DNA of 30,741 nt. It comes from Methanimicrococcus sp. Lineage in GTDB: Archaea; Halobacteriota; Methanosarcinia; Methanosarcinales; Methanosarcinaceae. Below are positions 8,051 to 15,671 of this stretch, piece after piece (position 1 is the stretch's first letter; each line of letters starts with the position of its first letter). The notes beneath the pieces were generated by a model. The model saw only the letters and a program-made list of their open reading frames with translations. It was not told the origin of the DNA and made no database searches. The position numbers were made by a program, and so were the translations under genes. Location of the stretch: the NCBI GenBank assembly GCA_009783635.1, contig WRDC01000002.1, positions 1-30,741 of the forward strand. Direction: 5' to 3'.

Positions 8051-8398
8051 ATGAAAACGTCAAAAACTGTCGGACGCGTCACATTGGTTTTGGAAGGCCG
8101 GTCTGTCGGCGATGATATGCTCATCACTTTGACAGGCGGCGCGGCGCATATCGGCGCGGCCGCTTTGGCTTACCGCGATTCCGGAACAGGCCGCACAACG
8201 GCTTCCGTTCTTTCCGCGCCGGGACACAAAGAAGAGGAAATCGCTTTAAAAGGCGCGAAAATGTTCAGCAAGGCTTTGAACAAAACGGTTTTGTTCGCTG
8301 CCGGCATCCATTTGGATGATATTACGCCCGAAGAAATCACCGAAATCGAAAACGCGTGCATGGAAATCATTGAAAGCAGTTTAAAAAATTCGGATTAA
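8051..8398 (+). CDS. LpdD-like prenylated-flavin chaperone domain protein
   Basis: 115 residues from the ATG at 8051, with GGTGG at 8040-8044 as RBS. A GTG at 8003 would add 16 residues unlike the family. Visible blocks are LITLTGGAAHIGAAALAY, SVLSAPGHKEEEIALKGAK and VLFAAGIHLDDITPEEI. I recognise it as related to LpdD, the small subunit of gallate decarboxylase that helps load prenyl-FMN on UbiD-type enzymes; archaeal members are often labelled amino-acid decarboxylase. The next gene, 14 bases on, encodes UbiX, which makes prenyl-FMN, so the pairing strongly supports a role in cofactor delivery. The client UbiD enzyme is not in the window. In archaea a likely client is anhydromevalonate phosphate decarboxylase of isoprenoid synthesis (inference). 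Confidence 0.78.
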   Translation: MKTSKTVGRVTLVLEGRSVGDDMLITLTGGAAHIGAAALAYRDSGTGRTTASVLSAPGHKEEEIALKGAKMFSKALNKTVLFAAGIHLDDITPEEITEIENACMEIIESSLKNSD

Positions 8399-8412
8399 TC
8401 ACGGAGAAAAAC

Positions 8413-8973
8413 ATGGAACTTATTATCGGGATCAGTGGGGCATCCGGCGTCGGATACGGCATCCGGCTGCTTGAAATCCTCAGTCAAACAGATATTCAAA
8501 CGCATTTGATTATGACAAAAGCCGCGGAAGAAATCATTTTGGCGGAAACCGGCCGGGACCCGGAAGAAATTAAAAAACTGGCCGGTTCCGTTTACGATGA
8601 AGGGGATTTTTTTGCGCCGATTGCCAGCGGTTCTCATAAAACAGCGGGAATGATCATTGCGCCCTGCAGTATGAAAACCCTCGGTCAGGTGGCGGGAGGC
8701 ATTTCCGATAATTTGCTGGTTCGCGCGGCGGATGTCTGCCTGAAAGAAGAGCGTAAGCTGATTCTGATGGTGCGCGAAACGCCTCTCAGTCTGATTCACT
8801 TGGAAAACATGGTGACCGCTAAAAAGGCGGGCGCTGTGATCCTTCCGGCGTCTCCCGGCTTTTACGGCCGGCCGGAATCGATAGATGATTTGTACGACAT
8901 AATGGCCGGACGCGCACTGGATTTAGCGGGCATTGAAAATCACGTTTACAGGCGCTGGCGCGAAAACGATTGA
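8413..8973 (+). CDS. ubiX: Flavin prenyltransferase UbiX/Pad1
   Basis: 186 residues. GISGASGVGYGIRLLE is the N-terminal FMN-binding loop. APCSMKTLGQVAGGISDNLLVRAADVCLKE and the RETPLS motif are family hallmarks. The enzyme joins a dimethylallyl group to FMN to give prenyl-FMN, the cofactor of UbiD-type decarboxylases. The archaeal mevalonate route needs such a decarboxylase, which explains its presence in a methanogen without ubiquinone. An RBS (GGAG, about 8401-8405) precedes the ATG. It follows the LpdD-like gene by 14 bases, so the two are one operon. A 7-bp GC stem (8991-8997 with 9015-9021) lies just past the TGA. Confidence 0.93.
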   Translation: MELIIGISGASGVGYGIRLLEILSQTDIQTHLIMTKAAEEIILAETGRDPEEIKKLAGSVYDEGDFFAPIASGSHKTAGMIIAPCSMKTLGQVAGGISDNLLVRAADVCLKEERKLILMVRETPLSLIHLENMVTAKKAGAVILPASPGFYGRPESIDDLYDIMAGRALDLAGIENHVYRRWREND

Positions 8974-8990
8974 ATCAAAAATTCAAAAAT

Positions 8991-9021
8991 TGCGGCCTTA
9001 CTCCTTTCGGCTCCGGCCGCA
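8991..9021 (+). terminator. Hairpin after ubiX
   Basis: TGCGGCC pairs perfectly with GGCCGCA across a 17-base loop, 17 bases past the stop. There is no T run directly after, so termination strength is uncertain. Confidence 0.45.
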
Positions 9022-9036
9022 TCTTCCTTCTGACTT

Positions 9037-9108
9037 TGAATCTGTTTATGAATCTGTTTGCGAACCGGTTTGTGAGCCGGTTTTTGAATCTATTTGTGAG
9101 CCGGTTTG
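9037..9108. repeat. 12-bp degenerate tandem repeat, six copies
   Basis: Units alternate between TGAATCTGTTTG-like and TGAGCCGGTTTG-like forms. It lies between ubiX and tRNA-Pro. Open frames across it are repeat artefacts. Confidence 0.8.
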
Positions 9109-9255
9109 CATTTACGGCGGCGTCTGCGGTCTCCCATTCCGATTTGGAAACAAGTCAAAATCTATATAAGTTATGATGTATTTTTAAGTCCGTTTCACCG
9201 GCCGTTTATGAATATAATCACAGTGAATCAAAAAACCGTGTTTTTAAATCAATAT

Positions 9256-9330
9256 GGGGTAGTAGGGTAGCTTGGTCCATCCTCGAGCGTTTGGGACGCT
9301 TGGACTGCGGTTCAAATCCGCACTATCCCA
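9256..9330 (+). tRNA. tRNA-Pro (anticodon UGG)
   Basis: 75 bases fold as a cloverleaf. The acceptor is GGGGTAG with CTATCCC (one G-T pair), discriminator A. The anticodon stem is GAGCG/CGCTT with loop TTTGGGA, giving TGG at 34-36. The T arm is TGCGG-TTCAAAT-CCGCA. The 3' CCA is not encoded and no intron is present. It is almost identical to the next tRNA apart from the anticodon stem. Confidence 0.94.
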
Positions 9331-9374
9331 TAAGATTAAAATAAAAGCAGTCTCTTTTAGACTTCATCGCCCCA

Positions 9375-9449
9375 GGGATAGTAGGGTAGCTTGGTCCATC
9401 CTCGGACGTTCGGGACGTTCGGACTGCGGTTCAAATCCGCGCTATCCCA
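9375..9449 (+). tRNA. tRNA-Pro (anticodon CGG)
   Basis: 75 bases with acceptor GGGATAG/CTATCCC, D loop AGCTTGGTCCA, anticodon stem GGACG/CGTTC with loop TTCGGGA (anticodon CGG), and T arm TGCGG-TTCAAAT-CCGCG. CCA is not encoded. It is a tandem paralogue of the upstream tRNA-Pro. A T run from about 9454 probably ends transcription. Confidence 0.94.
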
Positions 9450-9581
9450 TCTCTTTTTTTAAAATTAAATTTTGAAGCGGATGCTCTCTTCTTTGAACCT
9501 TTCGTTTAAAAAGAACGGGTGGTTTTTTCGCCCCGGGCCGGAAAAGTAAAAAATAAAAAATAAAAAAATCGGTCAGAGACG

Positions 9582-9689
9582 TTATTTAAACGCTCTGATG
9601 TATTTGCAGATATCAAATATTTCCGCATTTTGTTCAGTCTTGTTTTCAGTTTGAAGCTCTTCGGCTTCAAAAAAATCTTCTTCAAACAT
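9582..9689 (-). CDS. Possible small acidic protein, 35 residues
   Basis: ATG at 9689 opens MFEEDFFEAEELQTENKT and the frame ends in TAA at 9582-9584. The product is acidic at the start and basic at the end. No clear RBS is seen and I recognise no family. The stop lies in a small hairpin (CAGAG...CTCTG, 9574-9599). It may be chance in A/T-rich DNA. Confidence 0.22.
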   Translation of the reverse strand: MFEEDFFEAEELQTENKTEQNAEIFDICKYIRAFK

Positions 9690-9790
9690 TTTTATCACAT
9701 TTTTTGTTCATTTGACATTGGGTGAACTTTAATCCGTTTTTTGTCTCAGGTTTCGTTTCTTCTGACAAAAATCAATATAATAGCGGATGC

Positions 9791-10286
9791 TTATATATCT
9801 TTTCAACATAATCTATATATCATATACTTAGTTCTCTATATTTTCAAAAAGCAGGAGACCGGATTGTTTTCAGGAAATGAAACCGCCAAAAAAAATAAAT
9901 CAATGATGAAGATGATAATTATTTTACAACTGTTCTGTGTCAATAAAGTGCCAAGGAAGTGTCAAATGAAGTATGATTTATTTCTTCCTTGGGATTCATC
10001 CGTATCATCATATTGTGTTCATTGCATTGTTTTGAGAAAAATTTATAATGAATAATAGCTATAGTGTTCTGCGTAGCATTTTTTGCTGCTTGCTTTTCAG
10101 TATTTGTGAAGCTTATTGAATTCCGACAACAATCATTGTTTTCGACATTCAATAAGAACTGCAGTCAGCTCTGCATTTCTTCAACCTTTCCGAATCTCTG
10201 AAATAGCAAATTAAAAGAGGTATTTTAGATTTCAGAGTGTCGCTTTGCTTTTTAACCAACACCTGCTAAGCGACAACTTTTTTTTT
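9791..10286 (+). ncRNA. Candidate structured non-coding RNA
   Basis: Starts after a TATA string (TTATATATC, 9791-9799) and ends in a T9 run (10278-10286). Perfect inverted repeats inside: CCAAGGAAG (9951-9959 with 9984-9992), CTTATTGAAT (10112-10121 with 10147-10156, with AACAAT/ATTGTT nested), CTCTGAAAT (10196-10204 with 10229-10237), and GTCGCTT (10239-10245 with 10268-10274) just before the T run. No known RNA family is recognised. Boundaries are approximate. Confidence 0.35.
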
Positions 10287-10412
10287 AATGAATGCCGATA
10301 AATTTTTGAATTTCTTCATGAATGCGACATTTTTTTGTTATTTTATACACGCGGAATTTATTCTGCCGCTTGTTCTTTTAAAATTAAATGAGGAAAACAA
10401 CCTGTCCTCATT

Positions 10413-10424
10413 AAAAAAAAAATT
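10413..10424 (-). terminator. T run after tRNA-Thr
   Basis: On the minus strand the tRNA-Thr 3' end is followed within four bases by a run of about ten T, then an 8-bp inverted repeat (AATGAGGA/TCCTCATT). Confidence 0.55.
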
Positions 10425-10427
10425 GAG

Positions 10428-10499
10428 AGCCGCTGGAGGGACTTGAACCCCCGACCTGCTGATTACGAATCAGCCGCTATACCGCTAAGCCACAACGGC
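10428..10499 (-). tRNA. tRNA-Thr (anticodon CGU)
   Basis: 72 bases on the minus strand. The acceptor is GCCGTTG with CAGCGGC (one T-G pair), discriminator T. The anticodon stem is CTGAT/ATCAG with loop TCGTA inside TTCGTAA, giving CGT, which reads ACG threonine codons. The T arm carries GGTTCAAGTCC. No intron and no encoded CCA. Confidence 0.92.
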
Positions 10500-10570
10500 G
10501 CATTTTCAAAATGAAAAAGTGTTTTTAAGTGTCCTTTAAAATATTTAAATGATTCGAAACGGCTTTTTGA

Positions 10571-10652
10571 AAACCCGGAGGGAACCTGAAGGGAATCCGA
10601 AGGGAACCAAAAGGAAAACCGAAAAGAACCCCGAAGGAAAACCGAAAGGAAA
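10571..10652. repeat. Degenerate 11-12 bp repeat (CCGAAGGGAA-like)
   Basis: About seven purine-rich copies of AAYCCGAAGGG-like units lie between tRNA-Thr and the flavin reductase gene. The minus-strand frame across it (10463-10690) also covers the tRNA and is not a gene. Confidence 0.65.
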
Positions 10653-10758
10653 TCAACGGTTTCATACATTAATTTAATAAGCTTAATCATATTATGCTAA
10701 AATAATTTTCATAAAATCAAATAATCATTTCAAATAATTCAAATTCAGGAGACCTAAA

Positions 10759-11337
10759 ATGACATTCAAATCCCTCGGGCCCTCAACCGCCGCCTTTCCG
10801 ACACCGACATGGGTTATTGCGACATACGACAAGAACGGACGCGCCAACGCGATGACCGCCGCGTGGGGCGGTGTCGCCAATTCAAGCCCCGCCTCTGTTT
10901 TTGTGGCGGTCCGGCCGGACAGATACACTTATGAAAACATTCTCATCAAAAGAGAATTTACAATCTGCATCCCGTCGGAAGAGCATGTCAAAGAGGCTGA
11001 TTATTTCGGCATCGAAAGCGGCAGAGATATCGACAAAATCGAAGCCGCCGGACTGACGGCTGTCAAAGCCGAGAAAGTCAATGCGCCTTACATTGCCGAA
11101 TTTCCGATGCATTTGGAATGCAGACTGGCGGACAGAATGAATCTCGGTTCCCATTTCGTTATTATCGGGCAAATCGTGGATGTGAAAGCTCGCGAAGAAA
11201 TCATGGACCACAAAGACAGTATTGAAATTCAAAAGCTGAAACCGATTATCTATTCTCCGACCGACAAAAACTATTACGGCGTCGGAGAAGAGATCGGCAA
11301 TGCTTTCTCAATCGGCAAAGAGCTCAAAAAGAAATGA
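10759..11337 (+). CDS. Flavin reductase / flavoredoxin family protein
   Basis: 192 residues of the DIM6/NTAB FMN-binding split-barrel type. TPTWVIATYDKNGRANAMTAAWGG is the N-terminal FMN-binding region; SPASVFVAVRPDRYTYENI follows, and DLN-like cysteine-free loops fit flavoredoxins of anaerobes. It binds FMN and likely passes electrons or reduces flavin; the partner is unknown. RBS GGAG (about 10748-10751) sits eight bases before the ATG. The argD gene follows after about 70 bases, on the same strand. The short leader probably starts in the A/T-rich stretch near 10690-10735. Confidence 0.88.
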   Translation: MTFKSLGPSTAAFPTPTWVIATYDKNGRANAMTAAWGGVANSSPASVFVAVRPDRYTYENILIKREFTICIPSEEHVKEADYFGIESGRDIDKIEAAGLTAVKAEKVNAPYIAEFPMHLECRLADRMNLGSHFVIIGQIVDVKAREEIMDHKDSIEIQKLKPIIYSPTDKNYYGVGEEIGNAFSIGKELKKK

Positions 11338-11406
11338 AAACGCTGAAACGTTTTACAAAATAAAATCACAAAATCAAAATTAATTATCTCACCTCGAGGG
11401 AAAATA

Positions 11407-12576
11407 ATGGATCCCGAATCTGTTTATAAATCCGTTGTCGAAAAGGACAACAAATATGTCATGCCGACATATGGCCGCAAGCCGCTGCTTTTTACGGGCG
11501 GTAAAGACTCAACACTCACCGACATTTTCGGAAAGGAGTATATCGACTGCGTTGCCGGTATCGCCGTGAACGCAACCGGATATTCCAATCAGAAACTGAT
11601 CCGCGCAATTCAGGAACAGGCAGCTTGTCTGATTCATGTTTCCAATTACTACTATAACATTCCGCAAGCGAATTTGGCGGAAAAATTGGTGAGTATCACC
11701 GGTCTGTCAAAAGTTTTCTTTTGCAATTCCGGCGCGGAAGCGAATGACGGCGCCATGAAGCTGGCCAAACTTCATACCAAGAAAAACAGTTTCATATCTA
11801 CCAACAACGCTTTCCACGGCAGAACAATAGGCGCCCTCGGAGCGACGGCCAATATCAAATATCGCGACCCGTTCGTTCCGCTCGTGAAGCCGGCAACTTT
11901 TGTTGAATACGGCAACGCACCCGCGATTGAAAAGTCAATTACGTCAGATACCGCCGGCGTCATCCTCGAACCGATTCAAGGTGAGGGAGGCGTTCATGTT
12001 TCCAATAAAGAATATTTACAGGAAGTCCGCGAAATCTGTGACAAAAAAGATCTCGTCTTAATCTTTGATGAAGTCCAAACCGGATTCGGCCGTACCGGCA
12101 AATGGTTCTGCAAAGACCATTACGGCGTCTTGCCCGACATTCTGACAATGGCCAAAGCCATCGGCGGCGGTCTGCCGTTGGGCGCTTTTGCGGCGCGGGA
12201 AGGTTTATCCTTTGAAAAAGGAGAACACGGCACGACATTCGGCGGCAGCCCGCTGGTTTGCGCAGCCTCTTTGGCCGTTATTGAAACGATTGAAGAGCAG
12301 AAACTGATTCAAAACGCCGATCAGATGGGCCGGTATTTCGTAGAGAAACTTTCCAAAATGAAACGTGACGACGTTGTCAATATCCGCGGCATGGGTCTGA
12401 TGATTGGTATTGAGCTGAATCACGAATGCGGTTACTTTATGGATGCGGCCGCCGAGCAGGGCGTTCTCTTAAATGTGACCGCCGGTAATGTTATCCGGCT
12501 TCTGCCGCCGCTGACAATTCAGAAAGAAGAAGTAGATCGCGTGGTCGCTGTCATCGAATCGATTCAAAAGAAATGA
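11407..12576 (+). CDS. argD: Acetylornithine aminotransferase
   Basis: 389-residue class III PLP aminotransferase. NSGAEANDGAMKLA (about 107-120) binds the cofactor phosphate, FHGRTIGALGAT follows, DEVQTGFGRTG (221-231) holds the PLP-contacting Asp, and Lys250 in TMAKAIGGGLPLGA forms the Schiff base. It converts N-acetylglutamate semialdehyde to N-acetylornithine in arginine synthesis; the same fold serves lysine or GABA routes, so ArgD is the best but not the only reading. A GAGGG RBS precedes the ATG by about six bases. Stop is TGA, followed by a repeat-filled 80-base gap and hisC. Confidence 0.92.
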   Translation: MDPESVYKSVVEKDNKYVMPTYGRKPLLFTGGKDSTLTDIFGKEYIDCVAGIAVNATGYSNQKLIRAIQEQAACLIHVSNYYYNIPQANLAEKLVSITGLSKVFFCNSGAEANDGAMKLAKLHTKKNSFISTNNAFHGRTIGALGATANIKYRDPFVPLVKPATFVEYGNAPAIEKSITSDTAGVILEPIQGEGGVHVSNKEYLQEVREICDKKDLVLIFDEVQTGFGRTGKWFCKDHYGVLPDILTMAKAIGGGLPLGAFAAREGLSFEKGEHGTTFGGSPLVCAASLAVIETIEEQKLIQNADQMGRYFVEKLSKMKRDDVVNIRGMGLMIGIELNHECGYFMDAAAEQGVLLNVTAGNVIRLLPPLTIQKEEVDRVVAVIESIQKK

Positions 12577-12578
12577 TT

Positions 12579-12637
12579 TCCAAAGGTTCCAAGGTTTCAG
12601 AGGTTCCAAAGGTTCTAAAGGTTCTAAAAGTTTCCAA
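12579..12637. repeat. 9-bp tandem repeat (AAGGTTCYA)
   Basis: About six imperfect copies of AAGGTTCCA/AAGGTTCTA fill the space between argD and hisC, ending just before the hisC RBS. Confidence 0.75.
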
Positions 12638-12658
12638 AATCCACATCGGAGGAATTCC

Positions 12659-13789
12659 GTGTCTCAAAAAGAAAAAGAGGCTTACGCGTCTTTACTCAAT
12701 CCGTCCGTTTCCAATGTTCCGGTCTATGTTCCCGGAAAGACAACACCTCAAATCGTTGCCGAATACGGATTGGACCCCAAATCCGTGGTTAAATTGAATT
12801 CCAATGAAAATCCGCTCGGCCCGTCTCCCAAAGTGACAAGAGCCGTGGCGGAAGCTGCCGGATCGGCGTCCCTTTATCCGACAGCGGACGCTTCAAATTT
12901 AAGACAGGCTTTGACAAGATACACAGGCTTTCCCGTTGAAAATATTGTCGCGTCCGGTCCCGGTATGGACAGTCTGATTGACGCTCTGAACAAACTGTTC
13001 ATTCGCAAAGGCGATGAAGTGATTCTGCCGGTGCCGACATTTACATATTACGGCATTTCCGCTGCCGGTTTGGGCGGCGTTCCCGTTTGTGTCGGTTTGG
13101 AAGCGGATTATTCCCTAAACACGGATAAAATTCTGGGTGCCGTTACCGACCGCACGAAAATTATTTTCTTATGTTCCCCGAACAATCCGACGGGAAATGT
13201 TGTTACGGCAGCCGACGTTCAAAAATTGGCGGAACAGGTCAACGCAATTATTTTTATTGACGAAGCCTATGTTGAATTTTCCGAACGGGGGAACCTGTCG
13301 GGCTTGGTCAAAAAGTATGAAAACATTGTCATCGGAAGAACTTTTTCCAAAGCTTTTGGGCTTGCCGGTATGCGGATCGGATATGCTCTTGCTCCCGCTT
13401 GGATTATTTCAAATCTTCTGCGTGTCCTGCCTCCGTTTTCGGTCAGCATTTTGGCGGAGACGGCGGCTGTCGCGGCGCTGGATGATCTTGATTACATGAC
13501 GGACGGCGTCAAAACAGTCAGAGAACAGAGAAAAAAGCTGATCGAATCCGTGGCGAAACAAACGCCCTACAAAGCTTATCCGTCGGAAGGCAATTTCATC
13601 ATCGTTGATGTTTCTCCGAACACGTCAAAAGAAGCCGTTGACGTTTTCCTGAAAAGCGGTGTCATTATCCGCAGTTGTGATTCATTCCAAAACATCGGAA
13701 AAAATACAGTTCGAATAACTGTCGGGACAGCCGGTATGAATAAAAAAGTCATGGAGGCATTCGACGCTTTGAAAAAAATTAAAAGGTAA
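12659..13789 (+). CDS. hisC: Histidinol-phosphate aminotransferase
   Basis: 376-residue class I/II PLP aminotransferase. LNSNENPLGPSP (about 47-57) is the HisC substrate-binding signature; CSPNNPTGNV, DEAYVEF (201-207) and TFSKAFGLAGMRIGYA with the PLP lysine Lys231 follow. It converts imidazole acetol phosphate to histidinol phosphate in histidine synthesis. The start is GTG at 12659, fixed by a GGAGG at 12648-12652 with good spacing. No other his gene is in the window. Stop is TAA, followed by T-rich repeats. Confidence 0.93.
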   Translation: MSQKEKEAYASLLNPSVSNVPVYVPGKTTPQIVAEYGLDPKSVVKLNSNENPLGPSPKVTRAVAEAAGSASLYPTADASNLRQALTRYTGFPVENIVASGPGMDSLIDALNKLFIRKGDEVILPVPTFTYYGISAAGLGGVPVCVGLEADYSLNTDKILGAVTDRTKIIFLCSPNNPTGNVVTAADVQKLAEQVNAIIFIDEAYVEFSERGNLSGLVKKYENIVIGRTFSKAFGLAGMRIGYALAPAWIISNLLRVLPPFSVSILAETAAVAALDDLDYMTDGVKTVREQRKKLIESVAKQTPYKAYPSEGNFIIVDVSPNTSKEAVDVFLKSGVIIRSCDSFQNIGKNTVRITVGTAGMNKKVMEAFDALKKIKR

Positions 13790-13800
13790 TCGCGTCGGTT

Positions 13801-13848
13801 TTTAATTTTTTGTTTTATTTTTTGTTTAATTTTTTGTTTTATTTTTCA
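13801..13848. repeat. 24-bp direct repeat, T rich, two copies
   Basis: TTTAATTTTTTGTTTTATTT-type units occur twice just after hisC and reach into the last codons of the convergent UPF0058 gene. The T runs probably terminate hisC transcription. Confidence 0.6.
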
Positions 13849-14132
13849 TTCAGAATGTCAAAGAACGTGTCGCTTTGCTCTTTATTCTTTTTCCTTTCCT
13901 CTATCACTTTTGTTGCCTGATATATTGCATTTTCTTCGGCAACAATCATGGATAATGCGGAACTGAGAGTAAATATAGCCTTTTCGTGTTCATTTTTACT
14001 TTTGTGGATATGACCCGGATTAATGTGTAACAAATAGTACCTTTCAAATTCTTGCTTATAGCCCATTTTCTCAAAGTTGTTCTTCATCTTTACTAAGTCA
14101 GCATGCACACGTAGCAATTCTTGCTTCTGGAT
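13839..14132 (-). CDS. UPF0058 family protein (possible AUC start)
   Basis: Small archaeal protein of unknown function. QKQELLRVHADLVKMKNNFE matches the family N-terminus (M-x-K-x-E-L-x-x-LH-x-LLV), and INPGHIHKSKNEHEKAIFTL matches its most conserved block. A strong RBS (GGAGGTG, 14138-14144) sits five bases before an ATC codon (14130-14132) exactly where the family has its initiator Met. No ATG, GTG or TTG exists at that place; the first standard start is TTG at 14117, which would remove five family residues and sit 20 bases from the RBS. I give the ATC start (97 residues plus stop). A near-cognate start, a mutation or a sequence error are all possible. A TATA (14188-14199) lies upstream. 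Stop is TAA. Confidence 0.8.
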   Translation of the reverse strand: MQKQELLRVHADLVKMKNNFEKMGYKQEFERYYLLHINPGHIHKSKNEHEKAIFTLSSALSMIVAEENAIYQATKVIEERKKNKEQSDTFFDILNEK

Positions 14133-14187
14133 ATTGACACCTCCGATTCATGCCGAATTTGATTGAGTTAAGTAAAATGAACTTTCT

Positions 14188-14199
14188 CATATATTTACA
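14188..14199 (-). promoter_or_regulatory. TATA box of the UPF0058 gene
   Basis: Minus strand TGTAAATATATG, about 60 bases before the presumed start. Confidence 0.4.
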
Positions 14200-14532
14200 A
14201 AAGGCAATGATAAAAGTCTCATCTATAAATGTTCCTTAAATATATTTCGATGTTTTCAAAAAAAAAGAATTTAAATTTACCTTTTTTTCGTTTTTATTAA
14301 ACATCAGGCGGCTCTGTCAGAATAACTCAAATTTATTTGTTTTAATCTCGTGCTTTGTTTCCCTTCTCTTCCGCCCTTTTAAATTTTCAAAAAAAACAAA
14401 AATTTTAAACAATTGTTTGCCAAAAGTATAACAAAATATGTTCAAAATATGTCAATTATTACGTTAAAAAAACAGCAGGGCAATATTTTAATTATTATAT
14501 TTCGGTTTTGAAAGAATTAAATACTTCTTGTG
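14200..14532. other. A/T-rich gap, no gene seen
   Basis: Long runs of A and T with TATA-like strings (for example TTAAATATATTTCG near 14236). No supported open frame or RNA fold. Confidence 0.4.
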
Positions 14533-14664
14533 TCTGATTCTATGTCTGATTCTATGTCTGATTCTCTATCTGATTCTCTATCTGATTCTATGTCTGATTC
14601 TCTATCTGATTCTCTGTCTGATTCTCTGTCTGATTCTCTGTCTGATTCTCTGTCTGATTCTCTG
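14533..14664. repeat. 12-bp tandem repeat, eleven copies
   Basis: Units TCTGATTCTATG, TCTGATTCTCTA and TCTGATTCTCTG follow one another without gaps; the last five are identical. Read from GTG at 14530 the array codes Ser-Asp-Ser-Met/Leu units and runs to a TGA at 14683-14685, but no flanking protein sequence supports a gene. It ends about 55 bases before the radical-SAM start. Confidence 0.92.
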
Positions 14665-14720
14665 ATTCAAATCCCGTTCTTCTGAAACCTTCAAATAATT
14701 CTGTTTCCTAATTATCTGTC

Positions 14721-15479
14721 ATGCAGGCAAATATCGGCGGAATCGTTCCGCTTTCGACGGTTGATTGGCACGGCCGTTCTTCTTTGGTTATTTTTTTCAA
14801 CGGCTGCCCGTTCCATTGCGGCTACTGCCATAATTACAGCTTGCTGAACGGGTCCAATCCGGTTGATTTGGAATGGGTGCAAAAAAGGATTATGGAGTCC
14901 AAACCTTTTATCAGCGCCGTTGTTTTTTTGGGAGGCGAGCCGCTGCTTCAGGCTGAAGCGGTTGAAAAAATCGCCGGTTTTGTGAAGACGAACGGTCTTC
15001 GCGTCGGTATCCATACAAACGGTTTTTACCCGCAGGCCGTTTCAAATTTGATAAATAAAGGATTGGCTGACAAATTTTTCATAGATATCAAAGCTCCGCT
15101 AACGCGTTTGTCCTATGAAAAAGTTATCGGTGTCTCCTCTTCTTCCGCCGCGTCAAACATCGGCGAGTCGGTTCGAATCGTTGACCAAAGCCCGTTGGAT
15201 CTGGAAGTCAAAACAATCGTTTTTCCGGACATCCTCGGCTCCAAAGAGGATATTCGTATGATTGCGCAATGGCTGAATGACAATATCACTCAGAAACAGA
15301 AGCTGACTTATGTTCTCGGACAGGGGAAAGGACAAAATTCAAACGATCCCGTTTTTCGAAAAATGTCTTTTTTGTCTCCGGCGGAAATGGATGAATTGGC
15401 GAAAACCGCTTTGAGGTATTTAGAAGGCGCAACGGTTGTAACACAAACAGATGAGGAAGGCCGCGTTGAAAAATTTTGA
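14721..15479 (+). CDS. Radical-SAM activating enzyme, NrdG type
   Basis: 252 residues. GCPFHCGYCHN (Cx3Cx2C) binds the [4Fe-4S]/SAM centre, and FLGGEPLLQ is the SAM-contacting GGEP motif; IHTNGFYP and FIDIKAPL follow in order, as in the NrdG2/pyruvate formate-lyase activase group. Such proteins make a glycyl radical on a partner, usually anaerobic ribonucleotide reductase. The partner gene is not in the window. The ATG at 14721 is the first start with the family opening (ANIGGIVPLSTVDWHGR); no strong RBS is visible. It converges with the radical-SAM gene on the other strand. Confidence 0.85.
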   Translation: MQANIGGIVPLSTVDWHGRSSLVIFFNGCPFHCGYCHNYSLLNGSNPVDLEWVQKRIMESKPFISAVVFLGGEPLLQAEAVEKIAGFVKTNGLRVGIHTNGFYPQAVSNLINKGLADKFFIDIKAPLTRLSYEKVIGVSSSSAASNIGESVRIVDQSPLDLEVKTIVFPDILGSKEDIRMIAQWLNDNITQKQKLTYVLGQGKGQNSNDPVFRKMSFLSPAEMDELAKTALRYLEGATVVTQTDEEGRVEKF

Positions 15480-15670
15480 CGGTTTTAATTTCCGTTTTTT
15501 GATTCTTTGATTCTTTTTTTAGTTTCTTTTTAGTTCTGTTTTGATTCTGTTTTAATTTTGATTGAATCGGTTTAACTTTAATATTTGTGCCCAACTCTTT
15601 CAGGTCTGAATCGCAGTTTTTCCGCGGGCGGACGGATGTTAAAACCCCGACAAACGAACGTCTCCCATAG
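15480..15670. other. Convergent gap between two radical-SAM genes
   Basis: T-rich imperfect repeats (TTTTGATTCTG-like, about 15485-15570) give likely termination for the plus-strand gene. No gene is supported. Confidence 0.4.
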
Positions 15671-15671
15671 A

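Larger units (their letters stand above)
9450..10427. other. Long gap between tRNA genes: no firm protein gene, many inverted repeats
   Basis: About 1 kb, very A/T rich. It holds a possible 35-codon minus frame (9582-9689), several TATA-like strings (9791-9799, 9811-9826), and four perfect inverted repeats between 9951 and 10274, the last followed by nine T. The longer open frames here (9741-10055 plus, 9940-10152 minus) run through the inverted repeats and show no family features. Confidence 0.45.

Noticed and set aside
8933..9169. Frames rich in ES/CEP/VFES repeats downstream of ubiX
   Set aside because: Produced by the 12-bp intergenic repeat; no independent coding support.
9272..9475. 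67-codon plus frame with repeated RxSxVAWSILGR segments
   Set aside because: Reads through the two tRNA-Pro genes.
14530..14685. Ser-Asp repeat frame as a gene
   Set aside because: No RBS, no flanking protein sequence, ends ten codons after the array; kept as a repeat and a finding only.
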